A DNA stretch of 64,000 nt from Parafrankia discariae (GTDB lineage: Bacteria > Actinomycetota > Actinomycetes > Frankiales > Frankiaceae), in the NCBI RefSeq assembly GCF_000373365.1, contig NZ_KB891274.1:51560-115559 (forward strand), given 5' to 3'. Every line of letters begins with the position of its first letter. Position 1 is the stretch's first letter. A program made the translations under genes and the position numbers. Positions 1-6,979 of this stretch are shown here, one piece after another. The notes under the pieces were generated by a model. That model worked only from the letters and a program-made list of their open reading frames with translations, did not search any database and was not told the DNA's origin.

Positions 1-2
1 GC

Positions 3-38
3 CGGGCGGCGCCCGCGGTGGTGAAGACCCTCGGGTGA
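3..38 (+). CDS. Possible 3' end of an upstream gene (partial)
   Basis: The reading frame that opens at base 3 gives eleven residues ending AAPAVVKTLG and a TGA at 36-38. It is followed within a few bases by a small hairpin and then by the stop codon of a convergent gene, the arrangement expected for a gene end. The fragment is too short to identify. Confidence 0.3.
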   Translation, partial: RAAPAVVKTLG

Positions 39-42
39 GCGC

Positions 43-59
43 CGCGCCCGGTGGGCGCG
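43..59. terminator. Small GC hairpin between convergent gene ends
   Basis: CGCGCCC and GGGCGCG form a perfect 7-bp stem with a 3-base loop. It lies 5 bases after the possible gene end at 38 and 18 bases beyond the stop of the minus-strand SDR gene. There is no T tract, which is common for terminators in high-GC actinomycetes. Confidence 0.35.
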
Positions 60-76
60 CCGGCCGGGCGGATCCC

Positions 77-799
77 TCAGGTGGTTCCGAGGGTGGACAG
101 CTGCGGGTACAGGGCGCGGGGGTCCTGGCTCAGTGCCGCTTTGAGGGCGACGGTGCCCGCGTCGGCGAGGATCTCGAGCCGGCCGGCGGCCAGGCCGTCC
201 AGCGCGGTGCGTACCACCGCGGCGGGGTCGCTTTTCGGCACGTCCCAGCCGGCCATCATGTCGGTGTCGACGGAGCCGACGAACAGGCCGCTGACCAGCG
301 TGCCCTGGCTGGCGAGTTCGAGGCGTACACCGTTGGTCAGGCTCCAGGCCGCCGCTTTGGCGGCCGCGTAGGCGTTGGCGCCGTCGTGGGACATCCAGGA
401 CAGGGCGGAGAGCATGGTGAGGATCGCCCCGCCGCCGTTGCGTCCGAGGGTGGGGGCGAAGGCGCGTATGACGTGCAGCGGCCCGAAGTAGTTCGTCTCG
501 ATCTCCCGGTGGATCGCGGGCAGGTCGCCGGTGACGAGGTTGGTGCGGGTGGAGATCCCCGCGTTGTTGACGATGAGGGTGACGTCGGTGGCGGTGGCGG
601 CCGCGGTGGTGATCGACGCCGGGTCGGTGATGTCCAGGGGCAGGGCGACGACTCCGGGCCGGCGGCTGGTGATCGTCTCGGGGGTGCGGGCGGTGGCGTA
701 GACCTTGGCCGCGCCGCGGTCGAGGAGCTGGGTGACGAAGTGGCGGCCCATCCCGCGGTTGGCTCCGGTGACGAGCGCGATGCTTCCGGCGATTTCCAT
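77..799 (-). CDS. SDR-family NAD(P)-dependent oxidoreductase
   Basis: This is a 240-residue classical short-chain dehydrogenase/reductase, the usual length for the family. The cofactor motif TGANRGMG lies at residues 11-18, NNAG at 78-81, the catalytic Ser in MLSALS near 131, and the YxxxK pair is Tyr144/Lys148. The open frame continues far upstream, but the ATG at 799 directly precedes the first Rossmann strand and is the sensible start. The substrate cannot be read from sequence. The gene diverges from an AraC-type regulator across an 87-bp spacer carrying an inverted repeat, so the regulator probably controls it. Confidence 0.9.
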   Translation of the reverse strand: MEIAGSIALVTGANRGMGRHFVTQLLDRGAAKVYATARTPETITSRRPGVVALPLDITDPASITTAAATATDVTLIVNNAGISTRTNLVTGDLPAIHREIETNYFGPLHVIRAFAPTLGRNGGGAILTMLSALSWMSHDGANAYAAAKAAAWSLTNGVRLELASQGTLVSGLFVGSVDTDMMAGWDVPKSDPAAVVRTALDGLAAGRLEILADAGTVALKAALSQDPRALYPQLSTLGTT

Positions 800-845
800 G
801 CCTACGACCGTAGGGAGCCGGTGATGCGCCGGTCGATGCGTCTGT

Positions 846-879
846 GAGTCAGATTCATATCCGTCTGACTCGCTAGGGT
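846..879. promoter_or_regulatory. Inverted repeat and -10 element between SDR and AraC genes
   Basis: GAGTCAGA (846-853) and TCTGACTC (864-871) form a perfect 8-bp inverted repeat with a 10-base AT-rich spacer, in an otherwise G+C-rich stretch. TAGGGT at 874-879 lies 7 bases before the AraC ATG and could be the -10 of a leaderless promoter; alternatively AGGG is a weak Shine-Dalgarno. The repeat is a plausible operator for the divergent AraC protein. That is an inference from position. Confidence 0.5.
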
Positions 880-886
880 CGCTGTC

Positions 887-1894
887 ATGGATCTGCTGGC
901 GGATGTTCTCGCGGTGTCCGGGGTGCGTGGCACGGTCGCCGCCCGGATCAGGGCCGGGTCGTCGTGGGGATGGTGGGCGCGGGACGTCCGCGGGGCCGCG
1001 TTCCACGCCGTGACCGCGGGAACCGCCTGGCTGGGTCTGCCCGGGCAGCCGCCGCGTGAGCTGCTGCCCGGTGACGTCGTCCTGCTCCCGACCGGGACGG
1101 AGCATCTGCTGGCCGGTGACGAGCGGATCGCGGCCCGTGGTGGTGATCATCGCTCCGACTCGTGGGAACGGGCCGGTGACGGGACGGTGCGGATCGGTGT
1201 GGGTCCGGTCCGCACCCACATCCTGTGTGCGCACTACACCCATGATCCGGCGGTCACCACGCAGGTTCTGGGGTTGCTGCCGGAGATCGTCCACATCCGT
1301 GGGTGTCCCGGCGGGACCGGCCTGGATGACACGGTGCGGCTGCTGGGTCGGGAGTTGGCCGATCCGCGGATCGGCGGTGCCGTGGTCCTGGACCGTCTCG
1401 TCGATGTTCTGCTCGTGCAGCTGCTGCGGGTCTGGCTCGCCGGTGCCCCCGACCGTCCGCGGACGTCGTGGCTGGGCGCGCTGGGTGATCCGGTGGTCGC
1501 CGCCGCGCTGCGGGAGCTGCACGCCGATCCGGCGCGGGCCTGGACGACCGCGAGCCTGGCCGGGGTGGTCGTGGTGTCGCGGGCGACGCTGGCCCGGCGG
1601 TTCGCCGCCGCGCTCGGGCAGAGCCCGGGGGTCTACCTCACCCGGTGGCGGATGGATCTGGCGGCGTTGCGTCTGCGGGACACCGAGGAGTCGCTGGACG
1701 TGGTGGCCCGGTCGGTCGGGTACAGCTCGGTCTACGCGTTCAGCCGCGCGTTTCGTCGGGCCCGTGGCGCCCCGCCGGGGCGCTACCGGCAGACGGCGCG
1801 CGGGAGCGGTACCGGATCGCGCCGGTGGCATGGCGGGGTCGAACAGGGTGCGGCCGGCCTCGCGCGGCGCGGTCTCGTCCTCCCGCCGGAGTAG
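887..1894 (+). CDS. AraC-family transcriptional regulator with N-terminal cupin
   Basis: A 335-residue regulator. The N-terminal part, to about residue 190, matches the cupin-type sensor of the AraC-binding cupin_6 group (pattern PGDVVLLPTGTEHLL). The C-terminal part, about 215-310, holds the double helix-turn-helix, including the second helix pattern VARSVGYSSVYAFSRAFRR and the PGRYR end typical of AraC proteins. Members of this group commonly regulate a neighbouring oxidoreductase gene, here the divergent SDR at 77-799. The ATG at 887 follows a -10-like TAGGGT so closely that the transcript may be leaderless. The ligand is unknown. Confidence 0.9.
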   Translation: MDLLADVLAVSGVRGTVAARIRAGSSWGWWARDVRGAAFHAVTAGTAWLGLPGQPPRELLPGDVVLLPTGTEHLLAGDERIAARGGDHRSDSWERAGDGTVRIGVGPVRTHILCAHYTHDPAVTTQVLGLLPEIVHIRGCPGGTGLDDTVRLLGRELADPRIGGAVVLDRLVDVLLVQLLRVWLAGAPDRPRTSWLGALGDPVVAAALRELHADPARAWTTASLAGVVVVSRATLARRFAAALGQSPGVYLTRWRMDLAALRLRDTEESLDVVARSVGYSSVYAFSRAFRRARGAPPGRYRQTARGSGTGSRRWHGGVEQGAAGLARRGLVLPPE

Positions 1895-2012
1895 GAACCG
1901 CCCGGGACGGTGACGCGGCCCAGGGCCACGCCTCAGTACCCCACGGGTTCCTCCGTCCCGATCTCGTCCGGGGTCGGGCGGGGGCCGATCATCATCGCCA
2001 CCCACCCTCTTC

Positions 2013-2055
2013 CGTTCCGTTCCGTTGCGGAAACAAAACAAAATGGAACGGAACG
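2013..2055. repeat. Inverted repeat of TTCCG units in an AT-rich patch
   Basis: CGTTCCGTTCC (2013-2023) and GGAACGGAACG (2045-2055) are perfect 11-bp arms around a 21-base A-rich spacer. The left arm belongs to three tandem TTCCG units. The base composition is unlike the surrounding chromosome. No gene was found between 1895 and 2399; this is the first of several palindromes that fill the gap. Confidence 0.6.
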
Positions 2056-2067
2056 ACGGGGGTGGAT

Positions 2068-2155
2068 ACGTAGAGCTACCAGGACTCCCCCACATCCTGA
2101 CGCCCGATAAGCCTCCCTTCTCGGGCGTCAGAAATCGGGGGAGTGGCGGCTACGT
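2068..2155. repeat. Long interrupted palindrome with 11-bp central stem
   Basis: The core stem is CTGACGCCCGA (2097-2107) and TCGGGCGTCAG (2121-2131) with a 13-base loop. Flanking it symmetrically are ACTCCCCC (2084-2091) with GGGGGAGT (2137-2144), and then ACGTAG (2068-2073) with CTACGT (2150-2155). The element therefore has dyad symmetry over about 88 bp. A further 6-bp dyad, CGTTAC/GTAACG, lies at 2203-2222. No transposase is linked. It could be a MITE-like remnant, a structured RNA or a regulator-binding region. Confidence 0.55.
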
Positions 2156-2329
2156 CGGGTGTCGAGCCGACCTTTTTCGTTTCGTTTTTCGTCGTGTGGT
2201 GACGTTACTTCGATACGTAACGATGTCGGAGAGGGGGTGGCCGCGTGGTACGGCCGCGGGTGGCACGGGGGTGGCGGCGCGCTCCGGCGAGAGGTGAGAT
2301 CCGCCCGGTGTCCGGGTGCCGCGCGGCGG

Positions 2330-2368
2330 GACCGGCGTCGAGATCGTCGAACGATCTCGACGCCGGTC
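2330..2368. terminator. Perfect 18-bp hairpin
   Basis: The arms 2330-2347 and 2351-2368 are exact reverse complements around the 3-base loop CGA. The hairpin lies 32 bases past the stop of a small minus-strand ORF, in line with the TetR gene above it, and about 435 bases past the AraC stop on the + strand. It is best read as a terminator for the minus-strand unit, though it is symmetrical and could act both ways. Confidence 0.6.
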
Positions 2369-2399
2369 GCGGTGACGCGCTGTCGGTGATCCCCCGCTG

Positions 2400-2573
2400 T
2401 CAGGACGGCTGCTCTGCCGGCGCGGTGAACACGCTGGCGTAGGGAACGTCCTTCGCTGCGCAGAGACTGGCGTACCGCTCAAGGACACGCCGCTGATCGC
2501 CGGCGTGGGGATGGCGCATCACCAGGCCGCCGGGAAGCTCGTCGACCACCAGCCGATCCTGGCGGAACCGCAC
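2400..2573 (-). CDS. Small hypothetical ORF or gene remnant downstream of TetR
   Basis: A GTG start at 2573 opens 57 codons beginning VRFRQDRLVVDELPGG and ending TAPAEQPS. The composition looks protein-like, with mixed charged and hydrophobic residues and a helical middle. It lies in line with, and 36 bp downstream of, the TetR gene, and is followed by a strong hairpin. No good Shine-Dalgarno sequence is visible. It could be the C-terminal remnant of a larger gene whose upstream part is lost. No family was recognised. Confidence 0.35.
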   Translation of the reverse strand: MRFRQDRLVVDELPGGLVMRHPHAGDQRRVLERYASLCAAKDVPYASVFTAPAEQPS

Positions 2574-2609
2574 CCGTCGTCGTCGACACCTTCTGTGAGC
2601 CCGGCGGGA

Positions 2610-3215
2610 TCAGTCCGATCGGCGGGCTGTGTCGGTCGCCCTGAGGCCGTCGAGGGTGAGTGCCAGCAGCCGGTCGACGGTGACACCGCCGGGGACGGCC
2701 GCCGAGGCCTGCTCGCAGCTCCAGGCCAGGCCGCCGACCAGGGTGAACAGCTCGAGGGCGGTCAGGTCGGAGCGGATGTCCCCGGCGCGCTGGGCGGCGG
2801 TGAGCAGGGCCGAGCCGGCCGCGCGCAGGGCCACGCAGGCGGCGTGCAGCGCGGTGGAGGGGTCGCGCAGGGTCTGCGTCAGCGTGGCGGTGAGCCCCCG
2901 GTAGACGCTGGTGGCCTCGAGGAACTCCCCGAGCCAGCGGGTCAGTGCCGCCTCGGGGGTGGTGGCGGCGGCCAGTTCGTCGGCGCGGGCGGTGAGCTGG
3001 TCGAACCGGTCGTGGAGGACGGCTTCGAGCAGGGCTTCCCGGGACGGGAAATGGCGGTAGAACGTGCCGGTGCCGACACCGGCGCGTCGGGCGATGTCTT
3101 CCAGGGACGCCCCGGTGCCCGCTTCGGCGAAGGCGAGCCGGGCCTGGGTCAGCAGCCGCTCGTAGTTGGCTTGGGCGTCGGCGCGCAGGGGCCGTGCCCG
3201 GGTCGCTCCACTCAC
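2610..3215 (-). CDS. TetR-family transcriptional repressor
   Basis: A 201-residue TetR protein. The N-terminal helix-turn-helix contains ASLEDIARRAGVGTGTFYRHF, a clear match to the family, followed by an alpha-helical ligand-binding domain. A longer reading from an ATG at 3257 is open, but the GTG at 3215 is preceded by GGGGGAGGGAA six bases upstream and is preferred. The gene diverges from an LLM-class oxidoreductase, and the spacer carries three copies of a GGAGGNNNCCTCC palindrome. Autoregulation and repression of the neighbour are therefore likely. The inducer is unknown. Confidence 0.9.
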   Translation of the reverse strand: MSGATRARPLRADAQANYERLLTQARLAFAEAGTGASLEDIARRAGVGTGTFYRHFPSREALLEAVLHDRFDQLTARADELAAATTPEAALTRWLGEFLEATSVYRGLTATLTQTLRDPSTALHAACVALRAAGSALLTAAQRAGDIRSDLTALELFTLVGGLAWSCEQASAAVPGGVTVDRLLALTLDGLRATDTARRSD

Positions 3216-3242
3216 CGCCGTTCCCTCCCCCTGTCGAGGATC

Positions 3243-3321
3243 GGAGGCTACCTCCACCCCGCGCGCACATGCGGAGGCCGCCTCCTGTTACGGTGTGGCC
3301 GCCTACAGGAGGCAGCCTCCG
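3243..3321. promoter_or_regulatory. Triple operator GGAGGNNNCCTCC between TetR and LLM genes
   Basis: Three palindromes lie at 3243-3255 (GGAGGCTACCTCC), 3273-3285 (GGAGGCCGCCTCC) and 3308-3320 (GGAGGCAGCCTCC). The last two are embedded in 17-base arms (3272-3288 and 3305-3321) that are inverted copies with one mismatch. All three lie between the two divergent start codons, as expected for the binding sites of the adjacent TetR repressor. Confidence 0.75.
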
Positions 3322-3358
3322 TTTCGGTGTGGGGGTGGCGGGAGGGAAGTGGGTAGCG

Positions 3359-4264
3359 ATGGTGGCGGTGACGCAGACCCGACGGCGGCTGGGCAGGTTC
3401 GGGGTGTGGGTGGCCCCGTTCACCCTGCTCGACACCCCGGTGGCGGTGCAGCGTGAGCAGTTCGCCCGGATCGAACGGCTCGGGTACGGCTCGCTGTGGA
3501 GTGGGGAGACACCGCCGGGTGCGCCGATGGGGAGCCGGGAGGTGTTCACCCAGCACGGGTTGATGCTCGCGGCGACACAGCGGATCGTCGTCGGGACGGG
3601 TATCGCGAACATCGGTATCCGCACGGCGGGTGCGATGCACACCGGTGCCGCGACGCTGGCCGAGGCGTATCCGGGGCGGTTCGTGCTGGGTCTGGGGGGC
3701 CACACCGGTGCCCGGCCCCTGGCCCGGCTCCGGGAGTATCTCGACGCGATGGACCGGTCGGCGGGGACGCTGACGAGGCTACCGGCCTATCCGCGGGTGT
3801 TCGCCGCGCTCGGGCCGCGGGCCCATCAGCTGGCGTCGGAGCGCGCGGACGGTGTGCATCCGTTCCTGCAGCCGGTGGCGCACACGGCGGCGGCCCGGGT
3901 GGCCGTCGGCCCGGACGCTCTGGTCATCCCCCATCAGGCGGTCGTGCTCGACACCGACCCGGACGCGGCCCGGGGGCGGCTGCGGGCGATCTTCGCGTTG
4001 GGTGTCGGGGCCGCGGATTCGCCGTACACCGCGCACTACCGGCGGCTCGGGTACAGCGAGGCGGATCTGGCGGGGCAGCGTAGTGACCGGCTCGTCGACG
4101 ATGTTCTGGCCTGGGGTGATGAGGCTGCCGTCGCGGCACGGCTGACCGCGCATCTCGACGCCGGTGCCGATCATGTGCTGGTGAATCCGTTCGCGGCGAT
4201 GGACCTTCCCGCGGCCGTCGACCAGCTGGAACGGCTCGCTCCCCTGCTGGTCGACCCGGTGTGA
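3359..4264 (+). CDS. LLM-class (luciferase-like, probably F420-dependent) oxidoreductase
   Basis: A 301-residue TIM-barrel protein of the bacterial luciferase/F420-dependent family (pattern GRFGVWVAPF at the start, then IERLGYGSLWSGE, IVVGTGIANI and FVLGLGGHTG). These motifs are typical of mycobacterial and Frankia LLM oxidoreductases, which reduce or oxidise small substrates with F420H2 or FMN. The ATG at 3359 has GGGAGGGAAG about 9 bases upstream. The gene is probably repressed by the divergent TetR protein through the three operators in between. The substrate is unknown. Confidence 0.88.
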   Translation: MVAVTQTRRRLGRFGVWVAPFTLLDTPVAVQREQFARIERLGYGSLWSGETPPGAPMGSREVFTQHGLMLAATQRIVVGTGIANIGIRTAGAMHTGAATLAEAYPGRFVLGLGGHTGARPLARLREYLDAMDRSAGTLTRLPAYPRVFAALGPRAHQLASERADGVHPFLQPVAHTAAARVAVGPDALVIPHQAVVLDTDPDAARGRLRAIFALGVGAADSPYTAHYRRLGYSEADLAGQRSDRLVDDVLAWGDEAAVAARLTAHLDAGADHVLVNPFAAMDLPAAVDQLERLAPLLVDPV

Positions 4265-4270
4265 CCGTGT

Positions 4271-4295
4271 CCCCGGGGCCGCCTCGGCCCCGGGG
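4271..4295. terminator. Perfect 11-bp hairpin between convergent genes
   Basis: CCCCGGGGCCG (4271-4281) and CGGCCCCGGGG (4285-4295) pair perfectly around CCT. The hairpin begins 6 bases after the LLM stop, and the methyltransferase gene ends 27 bases beyond it on the other strand. It is probably a shared terminator. Confidence 0.7.
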
Positions 4296-4321
4296 CGGGT
4301 GACGGCGTGGGTGGGGCCGGG

Positions 4322-4906
4322 TCAGAGCAGGTCGGCGGTGAGGACCACCAGGTCGTGGCGCTGCCAGGTGATCGCGGCGCGGAAACCGGCCGCGTGCAGC
4401 CAGTCGAGCTGTTCGGGTACGCCGCTGGGCTTGTCATGGTCGGTGTTGACGGGAGTACGGGCGTCGCGGGGATCGTCGGGGATCACCACGTCACCGAGGA
4501 CGAACCGGCCGCCTGGGCGCAGGACCGCCGCGATCCGGATGAACAGGTCCGCTTTCCCGGGGCCGTCGAGGTGGTGCACGGCCAGCGCGGACACCACCAG
4601 GTCGAACGGGCCGGTGGGCAGCGGGTCCTGCAGCCGGCTGACGTGCGGGTGCGCGGCGGGGAGACGCGCCTGGGCCCGGGCGAGCATCGCGGCGCTCTCG
4701 TCGAGGGCGGTCAGGTCTGCGTGGGGGTGACGGGCGAGAACCCGCAGGCTGGTCTCGCCCGTGCCGGCGCCGAGGTCGAGCAGTCGCGTGGTCGCCGTGT
4801 CGGCGCTCGCCCGGGCCACCTCGTTCTGCAGGTCCTCGTAGGCGGGTACCTCGGCGATGACCATGTCCCGGTAGGTCGCCGGGTCGAAGTGGTACTGCTG
4901 TGCCAT
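4322..4906 (-). CDS. Class I SAM-dependent methyltransferase
   Basis: A 194-residue Rossmann-fold methyltransferase. Motif I is LLDLGAGTGETS near residues 42-53, the acidic residue that binds the adenosine ribose is in LTALDES, and VVSALAVHHLDG is the post-II motif usual in Methyltransf_11/12/25 proteins. No membrane segment is seen. The acceptor cannot be predicted. It starts with ATG at 4906 and reads away from the 179-bp gap (4907-5085) that separates it from the DUF4394 gene, in which no further feature was seen. Confidence 0.85.
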   Translation of the reverse strand: MAQQYHFDPATYRDMVIAEVPAYEDLQNEVARASADTATTRLLDLGAGTGETSLRVLARHPHADLTALDESAAMLARAQARLPAAHPHVSRLQDPLPTGPFDLVVSALAVHHLDGPGKADLFIRIAAVLRPGGRFVLGDVVIPDDPRDARTPVNTDHDKPSGVPEQLDWLHAAGFRAAITWQRHDLVVLTADLL

Positions 4907-5085
4907 CTGCCCTTTCTAGCCCACGGGGGCCCGCGGTGCCGGGGCTTCCGGGGGATCGGGTGGGGCCCCGCCGTCGACCGGGCTGGCATGCCGGTCGGCG
5001 GCGGGCAGGGAGAACCCGAGGATCGTTTCCGGGACGGGCGGAAGGTGGCGGGTGGTGTCCTCCCGTCGGGGTGCGGGCGGGACCG

Positions 5086-6021
5086 CTACTGGTTCAGCGG
5101 GAAAGCGAGGTCGAACACCTGGCTGTTCACGGGAAAACGGCCGAGGGATTGGGCTCTGCCGGAGAGCAGTTCGACGGAATACAGGGTGTGGACGCCGCCG
5201 ACGGACAGCGCCGCGTATCCGGACGAGCCGACGGACCGGCCGTTGCTGATCGTGCTGTAGATGTCGAATCCGGCGCCGGGGTCGACCGCCGGGCCGAGGT
5301 TTCCGGTCGGCGCGAGGAAACCGTTGTTCGCCGGTGACTGGACGGCGACCCGGTCGAGGTCGGTGTCGATGTCGAACAGGGTCGTCGCGGTCGAGGGGTC
5401 GAGGTCGTTGTTGGTGTAGGCCACGGCGCTGACACCGGTGGCGAACAGCTGCGACGGGGGGAAGGTCAGGGGTGTGTCGGCGACGGTCACGCCGGCCGCC
5501 GGTGTCCCGACCGGGTCGTCGATGTTGTGCCGCAGGTTCTCCCCGACGTCGCTGACGACCCGCAGCCGGTTCGCGGCGGGGTTGAAGTCCACGCCGAACC
5601 GGGTGCCGACCAGGGGCACCGTGAGCTGGGAGACCTTGGTTGCGACGGCGTTGGCTGTGGACAGGACGTAGATGCCGCCGGCGTTCCCGACTCCGTAGAG
5701 GCGCCCGTTCTGGACCCGGTAGTCGATGCCGACCAGCGCAGTGTCGGCGGTGAGTCCGGTGACCGGGCCGAGGGTGGTCAGGGACCTGGAGTCGGAGGTC
5801 TGGAACCGGACGAGGCGGCCGTTGGTGGTCAGGCCGATCGCGGTGAGGTTCGGTTTGTCGAACCACAGCAGCGGCGCGGGGTCTCCCGTCGGGGCCGGGA
5901 CGGGGGTGGCTGGTGCCGTCGCCCCGGCCGGGCTCTGGAGTCCGACGGTCGCCCCGGCGAGCAGGGCCGCGCCCACCAGGGAAAGGGAAAGCGCGTTTCT
6001 TCGTAGCTGTTTTCTATGCAT
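5086..6021 (-). CDS. Secreted DUF4394-domain protein
   Basis: A 311-residue exported protein. It has a classical Sec signal peptide: basic MHRKQLRRN, a hydrophobic stretch to about residue 24, then an Ala-rich cleavage region near SPAGATA. The mature part matches DUF4394 (patterns GLTTNGRLVRFQT, LVGIDYRVQNGRLYGVG, GVDFNPAANRLRVVSD), a beta-propeller-like domain of unknown function in secreted bacterial proteins. The start ATG at 6021 follows GGGAG with a 5-base spacer; upstream in-frame codons lie in the structured leader and are rejected. Translation may be controlled by that leader. Confidence 0.88.
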   Translation of the reverse strand: MHRKQLRRNALSLSLVGAALLAGATVGLQSPAGATAPATPVPAPTGDPAPLLWFDKPNLTAIGLTTNGRLVRFQTSDSRSLTTLGPVTGLTADTALVGIDYRVQNGRLYGVGNAGGIYVLSTANAVATKVSQLTVPLVGTRFGVDFNPAANRLRVVSDVGENLRHNIDDPVGTPAAGVTVADTPLTFPPSQLFATGVSAVAYTNNDLDPSTATTLFDIDTDLDRVAVQSPANNGFLAPTGNLGPAVDPGAGFDIYSTISNGRSVGSSGYAALSVGGVHTLYSVELLSGRAQSLGRFPVNSQVFDLAFPLNQ

Positions 6022-6022
6022 G

Positions 6023-6122
6023 TGTACTCCCTTCGGGTTCCGCCGCGTGGCGGAATTCCCGGTGGCTGTGTGGCGGCGCGGTTTTCGGCGCGTTCTGGCG
6101 GGCGCGCCGCCACCGGAGTACA
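6023..6122 (-). promoter_or_regulatory. Structured leader: three-helix junction sequestering the DUF4394 Shine-Dalgarno
   Basis: Three nested perfect inverted repeats lie directly upstream of the start. The outer helix is TGTACTCC/GGAGTACA (6023-6030 with 6115-6122), helix two is TTCCGCC/GGCGGAA (6038-6044 with 6049-6055), and helix three is GTGGCGGCGCG/CGCGCCGCCAC (6070-6080 with 6103-6113). In the minus-strand transcript the closing helix contains the GGAG of the ribosome binding site, so folding would block initiation. A TTTACT -10-like hexamer lies just upstream. The transcription start is not known. Confidence 0.5.
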
Positions 6123-6186
6123 TACGCACGACGAGTAAAGATCAACGATGTGCAGGAGCGGAGGTTTGTCGCGTCCGAACGCAGAA

Positions 6187-6224
6187 AGCCCACGGGCACC
6201 CCGCGGGCGGGGTGCCGGTGGGCT
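6187..6224 (-). terminator. Intrinsic terminator of the MarR gene
   Basis: The arms 6187-6202 and 6209-6224 pair over 16 bp with one mismatch around a 6-base loop, and on the minus strand the stem is followed by TTTCTG. It begins at the last base of the MarR stop codon. Confidence 0.7.
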
Positions 6225-6676
6225 CAGCGGGGTCGGTCGGTGAGCAGCCGGGTGAGCAGGGCGGTGAACTGGTGACGGTCGGCGGGGGGCAGGGCGGCGA
6301 GCAGGTCGTCGCTGATCGCGGCGGTGAGGGTGTCGAGGTGGTGCAGGTGGGTGGTGCCCTCGTCGGTGAGGGTGATGACGGTGCGGCGCCGGTCGGTGGG
6401 GTCGGGGGTGCGTTCGACCAGGCCACGGGCGCGCAGGTCGGTGAGCAGCGCGGTGGTGCCGGCGCGGTCGAGGGTGGCCCGGCGGTCGAGGGTGGCCTGG
6501 CTGGCCGGGCCGTGTTCGTCGAGGGCGGCGAGCAGCGCGTAGTGGGCGGGGTGGCTGTGCAGCGCGGTGAAGACGTGGGAGCTGCGGCGCTGCGCGTGTT
6601 TCGCGAGCTGCGCGATCAGCCAGTGGGTGGCGTGCCGGAGCCGGGCGGGCGCGGCGTCGGGTGACGTCGGGGCCAT
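6224..6676 (-). CDS. MarR-family transcriptional regulator
   Basis: A 150-residue winged-helix protein. The recognition region (GPASQATLDRRATLDRAGTTALLTDL) is followed by the wing LVERTPDPTDRRRTVITLTDEG, diagnostic for MarR. The frame stays open for over 400 further codons, but the ATG at 6676 gives the normal family length. The next gene upstream is a recombinase in the opposite direction, separated by 303 bp (6677-6979) in which only G-rich low-complexity DNA is seen, so the target is unclear. Confidence 0.88.
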   Translation of the reverse strand: MAPTSPDAAPARLRHATHWLIAQLAKHAQRRSSHVFTALHSHPAHYALLAALDEHGPASQATLDRRATLDRAGTTALLTDLRARGLVERTPDPTDRRRTVITLTDEGTTHLHHLDTLTAAISDDLLAALPPADRHQFTALLTRLLTDRPR

Positions 6677-6979
6677 GGCGGGAAGCGTAGCCAGGTGGGG
6701 AGGGGCCGGCGGCTGGTCGTGGGCGTGGGTGGTGGCGCACCGGTTCGGGTGGGCCGGCGGGTGCCCGGTGCCGGTGCCGGGGTGGGTGGCGCCGGACGGT
6801 GGGGGTGGCGGGGTGGCCGACGGCACCGAACGGTGGGTCGTGGCGGGGTGGGAGCGGGGTTGGGTCGTCTCACGGTCAGGGTGCCGCTGCTGGTCGTGGT
6901 CGTGGGGGGTGGGTGTGGGCTTGGTCGGGGGGTGGGACACCACCCCGGCGGGTGGGGACGGTGTCCCCCGCCACCCCTT

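Noticed and set aside
35..847. Long + strand frame over the SDR gene
   Set aside because: It is antisense to a clear SDR with all catalytic motifs, and its own translation is Gly/Arg-rich without recognisable domains.
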